Shown piece by piece: positions 33,904-43,750 of a stretch of 60,912 nucleotides of DNA. The notes beneath the pieces are model-generated. The model ran no database searches. It was not told the DNA's origin and saw only the letters and a program-made list of their open reading frames with translations. The stretch's first letter is position 1; every line of letters begins with the position of its first letter. This DNA comes from Rhodococcus sp. 1163. Lineage in GTDB: Bacteria > Actinomycetota > Actinomycetes > Mycobacteriales > Mycobacteriaceae. A program made the position numbers and the translations under genes. Location of the stretch: NCBI RefSeq assembly GCF_002091985.1, contig NZ_MKKX01000014.1, positions 1 through 60,912 of the forward strand. Reading direction: 5' to 3'.

Positions 33904-34113
33904 TCAGGCCGCGATCGCGGGCTGCCGATAACTGTAGTGGACGTCGTTCGGGGATCGGTACCCGATTGCCGAATGCCGGCGTCGTGAATTGTAGAACCCC
34001 TCGATGTATCTGATGATGTCCTGTCGCGCTGTGTCTTTCGTGGAATAGATCGTCCGATAGACGCACTCGTTCTTGAGGGCCGCGAAGAAACTTTCCGCCA
34101 TACTGTTGTCCCA
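33904..34113 (-). pseudogene. C-terminal part of IS3 transposase orfB
   Basis: It encodes WDNSMAESFFAALKNECVYR, then FYNSRRRHSAIGYRSP, the end of an IS3 DDE transposase with the last catalytic Glu in KNE. The matching N-terminal part is at 37518-38201. Joining 37518 directly to 34113 restores the standard GVCWDN reading in frame, so the gene was split by the insertion at 34114-37517. Confidence 0.85.
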
Positions 34114-34116
34114 ACA

Positions 34117-34129
34117 TTGACCGGCTAAT
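34117..34129 (+). repeat. Left terminal inverted repeat of the Tn554-like element
   Basis: TTGACCGGCTAAT is the exact complement of 37502-37514. Confidence 0.8.
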
Positions 34130-34165
34130 AATGGGTGTTGCTCCGCCGCTGGCGGGAAGAATGGT

Positions 34166-34462
34166 TCATCGATTGCGTGGGCTGAGTCGGCGGAGTCGTT
34201 CTTCGTGTGCAGTCACGGTGCTGGCAAGTGTTTCGACGATGCTGCGCAGTTGTGCGACTTCGGTTGCAAGGCCGGTGAGGGTGCGGGCGTCGGTCTGTCG
34301 CGTTCGGTGATCGTCGATGACAGCGCGGAGTTCGCGGTTGCGGTAGAGCGTGGCTCGTGCGATCTGCGCCGCTTCGGCGACGGCGGTGAAGGTGACCGGT
34401 GATCCGGTGGTGGTGAGATCGATGCAGACTTGTTCGACGCGGCGCAGGTGGTCTCGGGTCAT
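34166..34462 (-). CDS. TnpC-like accessory protein (DUF6262)
   Basis: A 98-residue basic protein. MTRDHLRRVEQVCIDLTTTG, then FTAVAEAAQIARATLYRNREL, is a helix-turn-helix, followed by a coiled-coil-like TEVAQLRSIVETLASTVTAHE. This is the third protein of Tn554-type elements, which assists orientation or efficiency of transposition. The ATG overlaps the stop of tnpB (ATGA), which selects this start over the longer frame. Confidence 0.78.
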   Translation of the reverse strand: MTRDHLRRVEQVCIDLTTTGSPVTFTAVAEAAQIARATLYRNRELRAVIDDHRTRQTDARTLTGLATEVAQLRSIVETLASTVTAHEERLRRLSPRNR

Positions 34463-36372
34463 GCGCTCTTCGATCGGGAGAGGAGCATGTCGAGTCGTGC
34501 GACGAGTGCATGGTGCCGCTCTGCTTCTGCGATCCATCCTCGCTTCTCGGCATCAGCGGCGAGGTCGGCAGCATCGAGCCGTTGAGCGGCAAGGACGCCG
34601 AGATGCGTTGAGTCGGTGTGGAAGCTGGGGCAGTTCTCGCAGATGTTGGCGTAGGGACACGAGCCTTGCGCCGGAGCGCGGAGGCAGTAACCGCCGGCCA
34701 ATCGCGATTTGATCAATGGGGTGTCTTTCCATTCGCCGCTGCTGATGTCGGTCAGTGGAAGTTGCGGTCTGTTGGTGGGCATCGGCCCGATGTGGCTTTT
34801 CGCTAGGTCGAGGGCTCGCTCGTATTCCGTGCGGACGGTGCTGTCGAAGAGGTGCGCGTACCGCAAACTCATCTGGGTCGAGACGTGGCCGAGCAGGGCC
34901 ATCAACGCTTGCAGCGAGACGCCTGCGTTGATCAGGGCGGTGGCGTAGGTGTGTCGGAGTTGGTGCGGGGTGATGTGTCCGAGACCGGCGATGGCGGCTG
35001 CACGGTTCAATTCTGCCCGTACTGCGTTCTGGGACAGTCGCTTCCCGTGGTGGGTGAACAGGAAGTCTGCTGGCGCACCGGTGCGGGGGTGGCTCATGAG
35101 CCGGCCGGGTGAACGGGTGGCGGTGATGCGATCGACGAGGGTGAGCACTTCTTCGCCGAGTGGCACCATGCGCTCGGAGTCGAGCTTTCCCAGCGGCACC
35201 TTCAGCCAGGATCCTTGCCCCGGTATCTCGTGGACACAGTCGAGTTCGAGGTCGAGCAGTTCACCGATCCGCAGTCCGCAGGCGCGTTGAACCAGGAGTG
35301 CGTCGGCCGCAAGCCGATACGGTGAATCCGATAGTGCAACAGTGAGTTTGCGGTCGGCATCAACGGGAAGATACCGCGGTAGAAACCGTTGCTGTCGGGG
35401 GAGGTCGTCGCGGAAGATCAGTCGACGCGACGGAACGTCGTCCCAGCCCCATTCGGTGATCTCGGCGAAGAAGTTGCCGACTGCGTGTACTCGTCTGATG
35501 CGGTCGGCGACAGTGATCGGTGCACCGGTGGCGGAGTTGACGGCGCTGGTCAGCGAGGTGAGGAACGGTTCGATGTGCCGGCGGCGGTCCAACGAGTTCA
35601 GCGATGCGATGTCGGGGTCGACGGCGGCGAGGTAGCGGCCGAAATGCGCAAGCCGGGTCGCGAGGCTGCTGACCGTCTTCGCGACGCAGGTGGCGCGTTT
35701 GCGCTCGAGGTATGCCACGAACGCCGGCCGCAGAGCTGCTGGGACGTCGGCCATGCGCCGCTCGAGTGTCGACGCGATCATCGACGGCGGCGCCGGGGAG
35801 TCGAGAACACCGAGGTGGAAGAGGATCTGGCGGGCACTGTGCATGGTGCTGCGGTAGTGCTTGGCGCCTCGCCCGGTGTTGCGTTCTCGATCGTCGCAAG
35901 CCCGCAGTAGATCCCGTAGGTCTCGTTCACTCAAATCCAGTAGTGGTCGCCCGGTTTCGATGAGCAGTCGGGCGATGATCTGTGACCCGATCGCGGACGA
36001 GACACGTTCGGAGAAGCCCAGTTGAGTTGCGGCAGCGATGAACTGATCGAGGTCTGGTTGCAAGGCGCTGTCGGTGAGTTCGTGCCAGAGGCTGGCCAGT
36101 TTGCGGTGCACGAGGTAGTCGTACCCCGGGTGCAGTCGCCTGCTGACCATGAGGAAGGTGATGAACGGCCTAGTGGATCCGTTCGCCGACAACTTTTCGC
36201 CAAGTGGCACGGCAGTCCAGGCTGTGACGTCGGGCCACCGGCGCAGGAACGATCGGGCGGCTTGGGTGTAGGCGGAGTTGCCGCGTTGGCGACGTTGCAG
36301 GTGCTGCAGGTAGGCAGCGTAGATTGCCTCGGGTGGTTCAGGTGTGGGTGCGTAGTCGGGTGCGAGCTGCAT
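34459..36372 (-). CDS. TnpB-like tyrosine recombinase of Tn554 type
   Basis: A 637-residue recombinase, much longer than ordinary integrases, as TnpB of Tn554 is. The catalytic domain lies at about 330-540: Arg in ACGLRIGELLDLEL, His-x-x-Arg in TPHQLRHTYATAL, His in LLGHVSTQMSLRY, and the Tyr in that segment. The C-terminal about 90 residues hold a Cys cluster (GYCLRAPAQGSCPYANICENC), probably zinc-binding, seen in this family. It overlaps tnpA by 35 bases and tnpC by 4. Confidence 0.88.
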   Translation of the reverse strand: MQLAPDYAPTPEPPEAIYAAYLQHLQRRQRGNSAYTQAARSFLRRWPDVTAWTAVPLGEKLSANGSTRPFITFLMVSRRLHPGYDYLVHRKLASLWHELTDSALQPDLDQFIAAATQLGFSERVSSAIGSQIIARLLIETGRPLLDLSERDLRDLLRACDDRERNTGRGAKHYRSTMHSARQILFHLGVLDSPAPPSMIASTLERRMADVPAALRPAFVAYLERKRATCVAKTVSSLATRLAHFGRYLAAVDPDIASLNSLDRRRHIEPFLTSLTSAVNSATGAPITVADRIRRVHAVGNFFAEITEWGWDDVPSRRLIFRDDLPRQQRFLPRYLPVDADRKLTVALSDSPYRLAADALLVQRACGLRIGELLDLELDCVHEIPGQGSWLKVPLGKLDSERMVPLGEEVLTLVDRITATRSPGRLMSHPRTGAPADFLFTHHGKRLSQNAVRAELNRAAAIAGLGHITPHQLRHTYATALINAGVSLQALMALLGHVSTQMSLRYAHLFDSTVRTEYERALDLAKSHIGPMPTNRPQLPLTDISSGEWKDTPLIKSRLAGGYCLRAPAQGSCPYANICENCPSFHTDSTHLGVLAAQRLDAADLAADAEKRGWIAEAERHHALVARLDMLLSRSKSA

Positions 36373-37420
36373 CGAATTCCGCCTTGACGTGCGTCGGAGC
36401 GAGGTGAATGTATCGAGCGGTGGTGTCGACGTGCGCGTGGCCGAGCAGTGCTTGCATCACTGCCAGGTCCACACCGGCCTCGGCCATGGCTGTGCCGAAG
36501 GTGTGACGAAGCGCGTGTGGGTGTCCGGCGAGAACTCCGGATTTGATGCGGTGATATCGGAAGATGGTGCGCAGTCCCGCAGCGGTGAGTGGTTGACCCC
36601 GGTTGGGCCCTTTGGCGACGAGAAACAAACGTGAACAGGGTGATTCGGGCCGTTCGGTGAGCAGATAGGTTTGAATCAGACCTGCGACTTCGATGTCGAG
36701 TGGGACGCGACGCTCTTTGCTGCCTTTACCGAGCACCCGCACCCATCTGGTGCCGATGTCGATATCGGTGACATCGAGGGTCAGGACCTCACCGGATCGC
36801 AGGCCCGACAACAGCATCAGCCCTGCGATGCATCGGTCCCGCCATGTCCGCAGACTCGAGACCAGGTCGGTGGTCTCTCGGCGGTCGAGTGCTCTGGGGA
36901 GGACGCGTTGTTGGCGCAATCGAAGGGCGGATCGTTTCTTGGGCCTGATTAGATGCCCAAGAAGAGCGTTGCGTTCCTCGGCGCTCACTCGCCGGGCCTC
37001 ACGCCCACTCGGGATGGGGCTGCGAAGCTCGGGTTCACGCATCGACCGGAAGGCGAACATGCCGGTCAGGGCCGCGAGTCGGTGATTAATGGTGGTCGCG
37101 GAGTATCGATCGAGTCGCTTTCCGGTCATCGACAGGACATTGGCGGGCCGACCGGTGATCGGGGTGGTGCGGCAGTACCGCATGAAATCGAGAACAGTCT
37201 CCACTGTTACTGCGGCGAGGTCAGCGTCCTCGGTGTCGAGCCAGCGACAGAACGCCAGCAGGTCGTAACCGTAGGCACGGACGGTGCGCGGTGAGTAGTT
37301 GCGGTCGGCGAAATAGCCGAGGTACTCATTGACCAACACGAATTTACCGGCACCGGGCCCCGCCAGGGTCCAGGCGACGTCGGTCCCAGGTTCCAGACGC
37401 AGCGTGGGCTGATTCGTCAT
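36338..37420 (-). CDS. TnpA-like tyrosine recombinase of Tn554 type
   Basis: A 360-residue recombinase from the ATG at 37420 (MTNQPTLRLEPG). The N-terminal core-binding domain contains YFADRNYSPRTVRAYGYDLL. Catalytic residues are Arg in LLSGLRSGEVLTLDV, Lys in GKGSKERRVPL, HALRHTFGTAMAEAG, LLGHAHVDTTARY and the Tyr at the end of that motif. It is first of the three co-transcribed recombination genes. Confidence 0.9.
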   Translation of the reverse strand: MTNQPTLRLEPGTDVAWTLAGPGAGKFVLVNEYLGYFADRNYSPRTVRAYGYDLLAFCRWLDTEDADLAAVTVETVLDFMRYCRTTPITGRPANVLSMTGKRLDRYSATTINHRLAALTGMFAFRSMREPELRSPIPSGREARRVSAEERNALLGHLIRPKKRSALRLRQQRVLPRALDRRETTDLVSSLRTWRDRCIAGLMLLSGLRSGEVLTLDVTDIDIGTRWVRVLGKGSKERRVPLDIEVAGLIQTYLLTERPESPCSRLFLVAKGPNRGQPLTAAGLRTIFRYHRIKSGVLAGHPHALRHTFGTAMAEAGVDLAVMQALLGHAHVDTTARYIHLAPTHVKAEFDAARTRLRTHT

Positions 37421-37501
37421 GAGACAGGTGTAACCCCAACGTCGTACGCAAGCAAGCACAATGCGGATCGGCGTGTCGCTCCGGCGGTAACAATTCGATG
37501 G

Positions 37502-37514
37502 ATTAGCCGGTCAA
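37502..37514 (-). repeat. Right terminal inverted repeat of the Tn554-like element
   Basis: ATTAGCCGGTCAA is the exact complement of 34117-34129. Confidence 0.8.
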
Positions 37515-37517
37515 CAG

Positions 37518-38201
37518 GCACACCCCGGTCCGCCCCATGGACGACCGCATCCCCAGCGAGCTCACCGAAGCCCGGTAGGCCCGCGATGCGTAGACACTGC
37601 CGCGATCGGAGTGGAAAATCGCTCCCGGCTCGATCAAGGTCGTCAATGCCGCATTCGTCAACGCCGCCGCGACGAGTTCGGTGCGCATATGGTCCGCGAT
37701 CGACCAGCCCACGACTTTGCGGGAGTAGCAGTCGATGACCGTCGCGAGATATACGAACCCCTGCCAGGTGTGAATGTAGGTGATGTCGCCGACAAACTTG
37801 ATCCCGGGCCGATCAGCGGAGAAGTCGCGCACGAGCAGATCCGGCACGACCGGCTCGCTGTTCGGGTCGGAGGCGGTAGTGACCCGGAACGGCCGCGGTT
37901 GGCACGGCGCGAGGTCCTCGTCGCGCATGATCGACCGGACCAGTTCCGGGGAGCACTCGATGCCGGCTGCACGCAGATCTGCGTGGATGCGGCGGTATCC
38001 GTACGTGCCGTGCGACAGATCGAAGAACACCCGAATATGTTGCGCAAGAATATCTCTGCGAATCGCAGTTGCTGATTGCGGCCGGCTTTTCCAGTGGTAG
38101 AAACCGGAGGTGGAGACCTCGAGCCAGCGGCAGCGGTCGGTGATCGGTACTACCGCGGAATCGGCCGCGACATAGGAATCGATGAACTCGTACTTCGCCA
38201 C
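37518..38201 (-). pseudogene. N-terminal part of IS3 transposase orfB (split)
   Basis: It encodes about 228 residues of an IS3 DDE transposase: the HTH_21 segment YGYRRIHADLRAAGIECSP, the first catalytic Asp in FVGDITYIHTWQGF, and the second in IFHSDRGSVYASRAY. It stops in foreign sequence (LLTG) just after GRTGVC because of the Tn554-like insertion. Its GTG overlaps the orfA stop by one base and lies in the -1 frame relative to orfA. Confidence 0.88.
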
Positions 38202-38509
38202 TACCGTGGCTCCCGTGCAAAGTACGAGGCTGCTTTTTTCAGGAAGGCTGCCTCGGCTCGAAGTTCTCGATTCTCACGTTCGAGCTGGGCGAGGCGTGCT
38301 CGTTCGGTGAGGGTGAGTTCGGTGTCCGGGCCGCCGCCGTGGGTGTCACGGTACTTCACCAACCATCGGCGCAGACTGTCGTCACCGACGTTGTAGGCCT
38401 TGGCGACTTCGCTGATCGGCTTGGAGAAGTCGATGACCTCTCGGCACAGTTCGTCCTTGAACTCGGGACTGAACGATCGACGCGATCTGCTCATGCTGGA
38501 CTGGCTCAT
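38201..38509 (-). CDS. IS3-family transposase orfA
   Basis: A 102-residue helix-turn-helix protein: FSPEFKDELCREVIDFSKPI, then SEVAKAYNVGDDSLRRWLVK, and a leucine-zipper-like ARLAQLERENRELRAEAAFL. An A6G slippery run on the minus strand (38233-38239, in LKKAA) would allow -1 frameshifting into orfB, whose frame stays open across the junction; that is how IS3 elements make their fused transposase. The gene is intact but the element cannot make a full transposase. Confidence 0.88.
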   Translation of the reverse strand: MSQSSMSRSRRSFSPEFKDELCREVIDFSKPISEVAKAYNVGDDSLRRWLVKYRDTHGGGPDTELTLTERARLAQLERENRELRAEAAFLKKAASYFAREPR

Positions 38510-38556
38510 TTCGGTAGATCCCTATTCTAAGCGGGTCCACTGTCCGAAATCCCTGG

Positions 38557-39138
38557 GCCGATCACCTCGCTCTGTCTGGCCTGCGACGTGGCGAGGTCTG
38601 TGGGCTCAGGTGGGCGGATGTAGACCTCGCCAATTCTTGTCTGACAATAGGTAACAATCGGGTCATAACATCTGATGGCCGAGTTGTTGAGCACGCTACT
38701 AAAACCAGGAAGTCGCAACGGAAGCTACCGCTAACAGACGACCTACATGCTGCGCTCACCCGAGCCAAGGCCTGCCTTCGAGTTGACCGCAAAGTCCAGG
38801 GCGAAGACTTCGGACCGGGTACACACGTCGTGTCGGACGAGGTCGGTTTCCCGATCCGTCCTGACGTGCTTGCTGCGCGCTGGGAGCGAATTACGAAACT
38901 GGCGGGCGTCAGCCCGATCCGCTTTCACGACGCTCGACATACGTGTGCGACGCTCATGCATCTTGAGGGTGTTCCCGTTGTAGTCATCGCGGCGTGGCTG
39001 GGTCACGCGGACGCCAGCTTCACAATGCGGACGTACGTGCACAGTCAGAACGACGCACTGTTAAATGCCGCGACGATGTACTCCAAAGTGTTCAAGAAGC
39101 CATCCAACCCAAACGTCCTAGACTCCGACAATCCTTGA
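38557..39138 (+). pseudogene. Truncated tyrosine integrase (C-terminal catalytic part)
   Basis: One open frame from the IS right end encodes DHLALSGLRRGEVCGLRWAD, then NRVITSDGRVVEHATKTRKS, IRFHDARHTCATLMHLEGV and AAWLGHADASFTMRTYVHSQ. Thus Arg, Lys, HxxR, His and Tyr are all present, but the N-terminal domain and start codon are gone. The sequence left of the IS does not supply the missing half, so rearrangement followed or accompanied the insertion. It lies 360 bases from the tRNA-Pro gene, a typical integration target. Confidence 0.8.
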
Positions 39139-39445
39139 CCCCAAAGGCGGACGGGCTGAGATCCACTGCTGACAGGTGGAATGCATGGTCTGTCAAGCCC
39201 AACGACCGAATGATGAAACTCGGTCTAGCTCGTCTGGGCAGTTAATTTCCAGCAAATCGCCACTCTCTTGAAATCTGCGCACGTACTAGGCGGTACATCC
39301 ACGTCCAATACAAGCGCATCGGCCGCGAAAACATCACCAGAGAGGTGGTCTCGGAGCTCGAAGTGACCGGATGTCCACATGGATCCAGGAACGTAGTTAC
39401 GAAGGAGTTGTGACAACTCGTGACACCGAGCCCATTTTCGGCCAA
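39139..39445. other. Region between truncated integrase and tRNA terminator
   Basis: About 300 bases with no recognised gene; probably the old end of an integrated element. Confidence 0.4.
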
Positions 39446-39479
39446 GAAAAGGCGGCTTCGGATTTCTCCGAAACCGCCT
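39446..39479 (-). terminator. Rho-independent terminator after tRNA-Pro
   Basis: On the minus strand AGGCGG-T-TTCGG pairs with CCGAA-G-CCGCCT around a short AT-rich loop, followed by TTTTC. It lies 21 bases beyond the tRNA 3' end. Confidence 0.75.
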
Positions 39480-39500
39480 CTGACCTGTACCTCATTACTG

Positions 39501-39574
<74 letters not shown>

Positions 39575-39659
39575 CCGCGCCCCGTAAGGCGCTTGATGAG
39601 AGTACCTCAGCCCCGCCTCTGAGCGGAAATCGCCTGCTCAGGGGCGGGGCCCGGTGGGA

Positions 39660-41102
39660 TCAGCGCTTGTGACCCTTGCCTGGCCGTTCGCGTTTTTCGC
39701 GGATACGGACCGAGACGCGGACTGGGCTGCCGTCGAAGTTGAACTCTTCACGGAGGCGACGTTCGATGAAGCGTCGGTATCCGGCCTCGAGGAAGCCGGT
39801 GGTGAAGAGCACGAACGTCGGTGGACGCGTCGTCGCCTGGGTGGCGAACATGATGCGCGGCATACGGCCACCACGCATCGGCGGCGGGGTGGCCGCCACA
39901 ACTTCCTTGAGCCAAGTGTTGAGGCGTCCGGTCGGCACCCGCTTGTCCCAGGACTCCAGTGCAGTCTCGAGCGCGGGAACGAGCTTCTGGACTGCGCGGC
40001 CCGTCTGAGCCGAAATGTTGACGCGCTGTGCCCACGGCACACGAGCGAGATCGCGATCGATCTCCTTCTCGAGCATCTGGCGACGGTCGTCGTCGACGAG
40101 GTCCCACTTGTTGAACGCCAACACGAGCGCACGACCAGCGTCGGCGACCATGCTGAGGACACGAAGGTCCTGCTCGGAGATCACTTCGGAGGCGTCGATG
40201 AGCAAGATTGCGACCTCGGCGGCCTCGATGGCCGACTTGGTGCGCAACGACGCGTAGAACTCGGCACCACTGGCGTGACTGACGCGCTTACGCAGACCTG
40301 CAGTGTCGACGAATCGCCAAGTTTTGCCGCCCAATTCGACCAACGAGTCGACCGGGTCGACAGTAGTTCCGGCCACCTCGTGGACTACGGAGCGCTCGTC
40401 ACCGGACAGCTTGTTGATGAGTGAGGACTTGCCTACGTTCGGCTTACCGACAAGTGCGACGCGACGCGGTCCCCCACCGGGGATTCCCTCGCGAGGAGTC
40501 TCCGGCAACGCGTCGAGAACACGATCGAGCATGTCTCCGGTTCCGCGGCCGTGAGTAGCCGAAACCGCCAGCGGCTCACCGAGGCCCAGCGACCACAGGG
40601 CAGCGACCTCGGACTCGGTGCGACCGTCGTCGACCTTGTTGGCTATCAACAGGACCGGCGTCTTCGAGCGCCGAAGCACCCGGGCGACAGCCTCGTCGGT
40701 TGTGGTGGATCCGACACGCGCATCGACGACCAGGAGGATCGCGTCAGCAGTCTTCATCGCCAGTTCTGCTTGGCGGGCAACGGATTGCTGCAGGCCCTTG
40801 GCGTCGGGTTCCCAACCGCCGGTGTCCTGCACCAGGAAACGGCGTCCGGCCCAGTTCGCCTCGTAGGAGACGCGGTCCCGCGTCACCCCTGGCACGTCCT
40901 CGACCACTGCTTCACGACGGCCGATGATGCGGTTGACGAGAGTGGACTTGCCCACGTTGGGACGTCCGACCACCGCGAGGGTAGGAACGGCGACTTGTAC
41001 TTCGCCATCCTCGCCTTCACTGAGGTCGACCATCTCCCATTCGCCCTCGTCGCTCCAGACGCCGTCGCCGGCTGTTTCGGAGCCGTAGGATTCTTCGGTC
41101 AC
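39660..41102 (-). CDS. der: Ribosome biogenesis GTPase Der (EngA)
   Basis: A 480-residue GTPase for 50S subunit maturation. It has tandem G domains. The first (from about residue 37) has [31 protein letters not shown] and NKVDD; the second has [32 protein letters not shown] and NKWDL. A C-terminal KH-like domain follows ([20 protein letters not shown]). The acidic 35-residue N-terminal tail is usual in actinobacteria. It overlaps cmk by 4 bases and is last in the xerD-der gene series. Confidence 0.97.
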   Translation of the reverse strand: MTEESYGSETAGDGVWSDEGEWEMVDLSEGEDGEVQVAVPTLAVVGRPNVGKSTLVNRIIGRREAVVEDVPGVTRDRVSYEANWAGRRFLVQDTGGWEPDAKGLQQSVARQAELAMKTADAILLVVDARVGSTTTDEAVARVLRRSKTPVLLIANKVDDGRTESEVAALWSLGLGEPLAVSATHGRGTGDMLDRVLDALPETPREGIPGGGPRRVALVGKPNVGKSSLINKLSGDERSVVHEVAGTTVDPVDSLVELGGKTWRFVDTAGLRKRVSHASGAEFYASLRTKSAIEAAEVAILLIDASEVISEQDLRVLSMVADAGRALVLAFNKWDLVDDDRRQMLEKEIDRDLARVPWAQRVNISAQTGRAVQKLVPALETALESWDKRVPTGRLNTWLKEVVAATPPPMRGGRMPRIMFATQATTRPPTFVLFTTGFLEAGYRRFIERRLREEFNFDGSPVRVSVRIREKRERPGKGHKR

Positions 41103-41785
41103 TGCATTGCTCCAGTTCTCTCGCTGACGACCTGGAGCAATGCGGCGACAACGCCGTCCATGTCCAGTTCGCTCGTATCCACGATCACGGAGTCTTCGGC
41201 GGGCCGCAAAGGAGATACGGCGCGGGTGGAATCAGCATGATCACGGCGTTGGACGTCGGCGAGGACTGCTTGATAGTCGTCGCCCCGTCCTTCGGTGGTG
41301 TTCTGTTTGTTTCGACGATCGGCGCGGGCCTCGGGCGAGGCAGTCAGAAAGACCTTGACGTGCGCGTCGGTCAGCACGACTGTCCCGATGTCCCTGCCCT
41401 CCACGACGATTCGCGGTTGGGCCGAAGAGATTTCACGTTGCATCCGTACGAGAATGTCCCGCACACGTGGAACTGCGGACACAGCCGAGACCGCTTGGGT
41501 CACAGCAGCTCCGCGAATCTCGGAGGTGACGTCTTTGCCGGCCAACGTCACTGCTTCGACGGCCGGATCGGTGCCGATGTCCAACGGCAGGGTCTCGACG
41601 ACGTCGGCGACCTTGTCTGCATCGGACGGATCGATACCGGCCCGCAACACCCACACCGTCGCTACGCGGTACATCGCCCCGGTGTCGAGGTATCGAGCGT
41701 CGAGCGCAGAGGCCAACCGTCGTGAGACCGTCGACTTCCCGGTTCCCGACGGCCCGTCCATCGCAATGACGAGACTGTCCATCAC
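41099..41785 (-). CDS. cmk: Cytidylate kinase
   Basis: A 228-residue kinase that phosphorylates CMP and dCMP with ATP. P-loop [20 protein letters not shown] near the N-terminus; [17 protein letters not shown] binds [23 protein letters not shown] and [15 protein letters not shown] form the lid region. It overlaps both neighbours by 4 bases in the rluB-cmk-der unit. Confidence 0.97.
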   Translation of the reverse strand: MMDSLVIAMDGPSGTGKSTVSRRLASALDARYLDTGAMYRVATVWVLRAGIDPSDADKVADVVETLPLDIGTDPAVEAVTLAGKDVTSEIRGAAVTQAVSAVSAVPRVRDILVRMQREISSAQPRIVVEGRDIGTVVLTDAHVKVFLTASPEARADRRNKQNTTEGRGDDYQAVLADVQRRDHADSTRAVSPLRPAEDSVIVDTSELDMDGVVAALLQVVSERTGAMQ

Positions 41786-43044
41786 AGCCCGACCGACTCG
41801 TAGAGCTTGCCGATCTCTCCACGACCGAGGACCCGCAGCGTTCCTGGGCGCTGATCACCAAGGGCGATGTTGCCGACGTCGGTGCGCACGAGACGTCCGA
41901 CGGGGTAACCGACCTTCTCGAACATGCGCCGCACGATGTGCTTGCGACCCTCGTGCAGGGTGACACGTACGAGCGACTTGCCTTCGTTGACGTCGAGGAG
42001 TGAGTAACCGTCGACCTTGACGGGGCCGTCGTCGAGAACGACACCCGAACGCAGCTGCTTGCCTACATCGCGCGGGATGGTTCCGAACAATGTGGCGAGG
42101 TAGGTCTTCGATACCTCGTACGACGGGTGCATCAGGCGGTGAGCAAGATCACCGTCGTTGGTGAAGAGAAGAAGGCCCTCGGTGTCGGCATCGAGGCGTC
42201 CGACGTGGAACAGTCGCTGCCCCGCCTGAACGCGTTCGGAGACGATATCGCCGACGCACGGACGTCCCAGATCGTCGGACATCGTGCACTGCCATCCACG
42301 CGGCTTGTTCATCGCGAGGTGGACGAGCTCTTCCTTGACGACGACTCGGGTGCCGTCGACGCGGACGACAGCGACGTCCGGATCGATACGGATCCCTTGC
42401 TCGGTGACGATGCGTCCGTCGACCTCGACACGGCCGTCGGCAATCAGTTCTTCGGCTGCGCGGCGTGACGCCACACCGGCCTGAGCCAGAACCTTCTGCA
42501 GACGAACGCCTTCACCGCGGGGCACATGGCGCCGTTTGGTGTCAGGTTCGATGTACTGATGCTTCGCGGGCTTCGCGTTGCTGATCGTCGTCGTCGGAGT
42601 CTGCTTCTTCTGCGGCTTCGGCGGCTTGGGGCGCGAGGGCTTCTTACGCGGAACCGCATCGTTACTGCGATCGTTGATGCCCGTCTCGACAGACTTGTCC
42701 TCGAACGCGGGATCCACGAAAGGCTTGTTCACATACGGTTTGCGCTGCTCAGCAGGCTTACGTTGCCCAGTAGGTCGCCCTGAACCGCGAGGCGAATCCT
42801 CTCGGCGCCCACTCGAAGCGCCGCGTGGCCCCTCGTCACGACGTCCCGAAGCACCGCGTGGAGCTTCGTCCCGACGTCCTGAGGCTCCGCGTGGAGCTTC
42901 GTCTCGGCGTCCCGCACCGCGGGGCGCGTCGCCGGTGCGGCGACCATCCCGAGGGCTTTCCGACCTACCTGCGGCCGGCTTCCGACGGGGATCTTGTCTT
43001 TTACTTCTGTCCGGTGTGCCATCACGGCGAGCGGGCTTGTTCAC
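41782..43044 (-). CDS. rluB: 23S rRNA pseudouridine synthase, RluB/RsuA family
   Basis: A 420-residue enzyme. The S4 RNA-binding domain ([32 protein letters not shown]) starts near residue 180. The catalytic domain has the nucleophilic Asp in [19 protein letters not shown] and the C-terminal [20 protein letters not shown]. The first 175 residues are highly charged and repetitive, with four to five copies of [15 protein letters not shown] units followed by Lys/Pro-rich sequence; this is an actinobacterial addition of unknown role, likely disordered and RNA-binding. Confidence 0.93.
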   Translation of the reverse strand: MNKPARRDGTPDRSKRQDPRRKPAAGRSESPRDGRRTGDAPRGAGRRDEAPRGASGRRDEAPRGASGRRDEGPRGASSGRREDSPRGSGRPTGQRKPAEQRKPYVNKPFVDPAFEDKSVETGINDRSNDAVPRKKPSRPKPPKPQKKQTPTTTISNAKPAKHQYIEPDTKRRHVPRGEGVRLQKVLAQAGVASRRAAEELIADGRVEVDGRIVTEQGIRIDPDVAVVRVDGTRVVVKEELVHLAMNKPRGWQCTMSDDLGRPCVGDIVSERVQAGQRLFHVGRLDADTEGLLLFTNDGDLAHRLMHPSYEVSKTYLATLFGTIPRDVGKQLRSGVVLDDGPVKVDGYSLLDVNEGKSLVRVTLHEGRKHIVRRMFEKVGYPVGRLVRTDVGNIALGDQRPGTLRVLGRGEIGKLYESVGL

Positions 43045-43057
43045 TTCTTGTTACCTA

Positions 43058-43750
43058 TCAGTCGTCCGAGTCGAGCTCGGATACCGGATCGGGTTTCGAT
43101 CCGCGGTTCTTGGTGGAGCGTAAAACTCTCGGTTCGGTGTCCATGCTGTCGCTGATCTCGTCGATCAGATCCACACCTGGCAGCAACGGTGCCAGCGGCG
43201 GGAGGTCCGTCAGCGATGCCAACCCGAGCCGTTCGAGGAACAACTCGGTAGTCGAATACATGGTGCCGTTCGTTTCCGGATCCACTCCAGCTTCCGAAAT
43301 CAGTCCGCGCGCGAGCAAGGTGCGCATCACTCCGTCTACATTGACTCCTCGCACAGCACTGACTCGCGAGCGCGTCAACGGTTGACGATATGCGATAACG
43401 GCCAGAGTCTCCAATGCCGCGCGTGTGAGTTTCGACCGAGCGCCATCGAGAAGAAGCCGTTCGACATACGGCGCGTAAGCCGTGCGGGTGTAGAAACGCC
43501 ATCCGTCGCCTGCATAGCGTAGATCGATTCCACTGCCTCGTTCGGTCAGTTTCTCGGCCATCCGCGTCACCATCAGCTTCACCCGACGTGCTTCGCACCC
43601 GACGGCCGACGCCAACTGCTCGTTCGACGCCGGCGAGTCGACTACCAACAGGACGGCTTCGAGTGCGGCCTCGAGCGTCGCGTCGTCCAGCTCTTCGTCG
43701 GACTCGAGGCCCGTCGACTGTTCACTCTCGGAAAGCTCTTTCTCATCCAT
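43058..43750 (-). CDS. scpB: Segregation and condensation protein B
   Basis: A 230-residue winged-helix subunit that works with ScpA and SMC in chromosome condensation. ALEAVLLVVDSPASNEQLAS opens the first winged helix, and ALETLAVIAYRQPLTRSRVS, then RGVNVDGVMRTLLARGLI, is the typical second. The acidic N- and C-terminal tails are variable. It overlaps scpA by 8 bases. Confidence 0.95.
   Translation of the reverse strand: MDEKELSESEQSTGLESDEELDDATLEAALEAVLLVVDSPASNEQLASAVGCEARRVKLMVTRMAEKLTERGSGIDLRYAGDGWRFYTRTAYAPYVERLLLDGARSKLTRAALETLAVIAYRQPLTRSRVSAVRGVNVDGVMRTLLARGLISEAGVDPETNGTMYSTTELFLERLGLASLTDLPPLAPLLPGVDLIDEISDSMDTEPRVLRSTKNRGSKPDPVSELDSDD

Larger units (their letters stand above)
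34114..37517 (-). mobile_element. Tn554-like element (tnpA-tnpB-tnpC)
   Basis: A 3404-base insertion inside the IS3 transposase gene. Its ends carry perfect 13-bp inverted repeats TTGACCGGCTAAT (34117-34129) and ATTAGCCGGTCAA (37502-37514), plus three extra bases outside each. No target duplication is apparent, as expected for a transposon moved by tyrosine recombinases. It contains only the three recombination genes and no cargo. Confidence 0.75.
33863..38565 (-). mobile_element. IS3-family insertion sequence, interrupted by a Tn554-like element
   Basis: Imperfect terminal inverted repeats of about 30 bases bound the element: left TGATCTGCC, then GGATTTCGGACAATGGA (33876-33892); right, read on the minus strand, TGATCGGCC, then GGATTTCGGACAGTGGA (38537-38553). 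Without the 3.4-kb insertion the element is about 1.3 kb, the normal IS3 size, with orfA and orfB on the minus strand. A 3-base CCT on each side (33861-33863 and 38566-38568) may be the target duplication. The right end cuts into an integrase gene. Confidence 0.75.

Noticed and set aside
42780..42920. Possible short-repeat array (CRISPR-like)
   Set aside because: The repeats are in-frame codon repeats of the RluB N-terminus, with no spacers; no CRISPR array or cas gene is present in the window.
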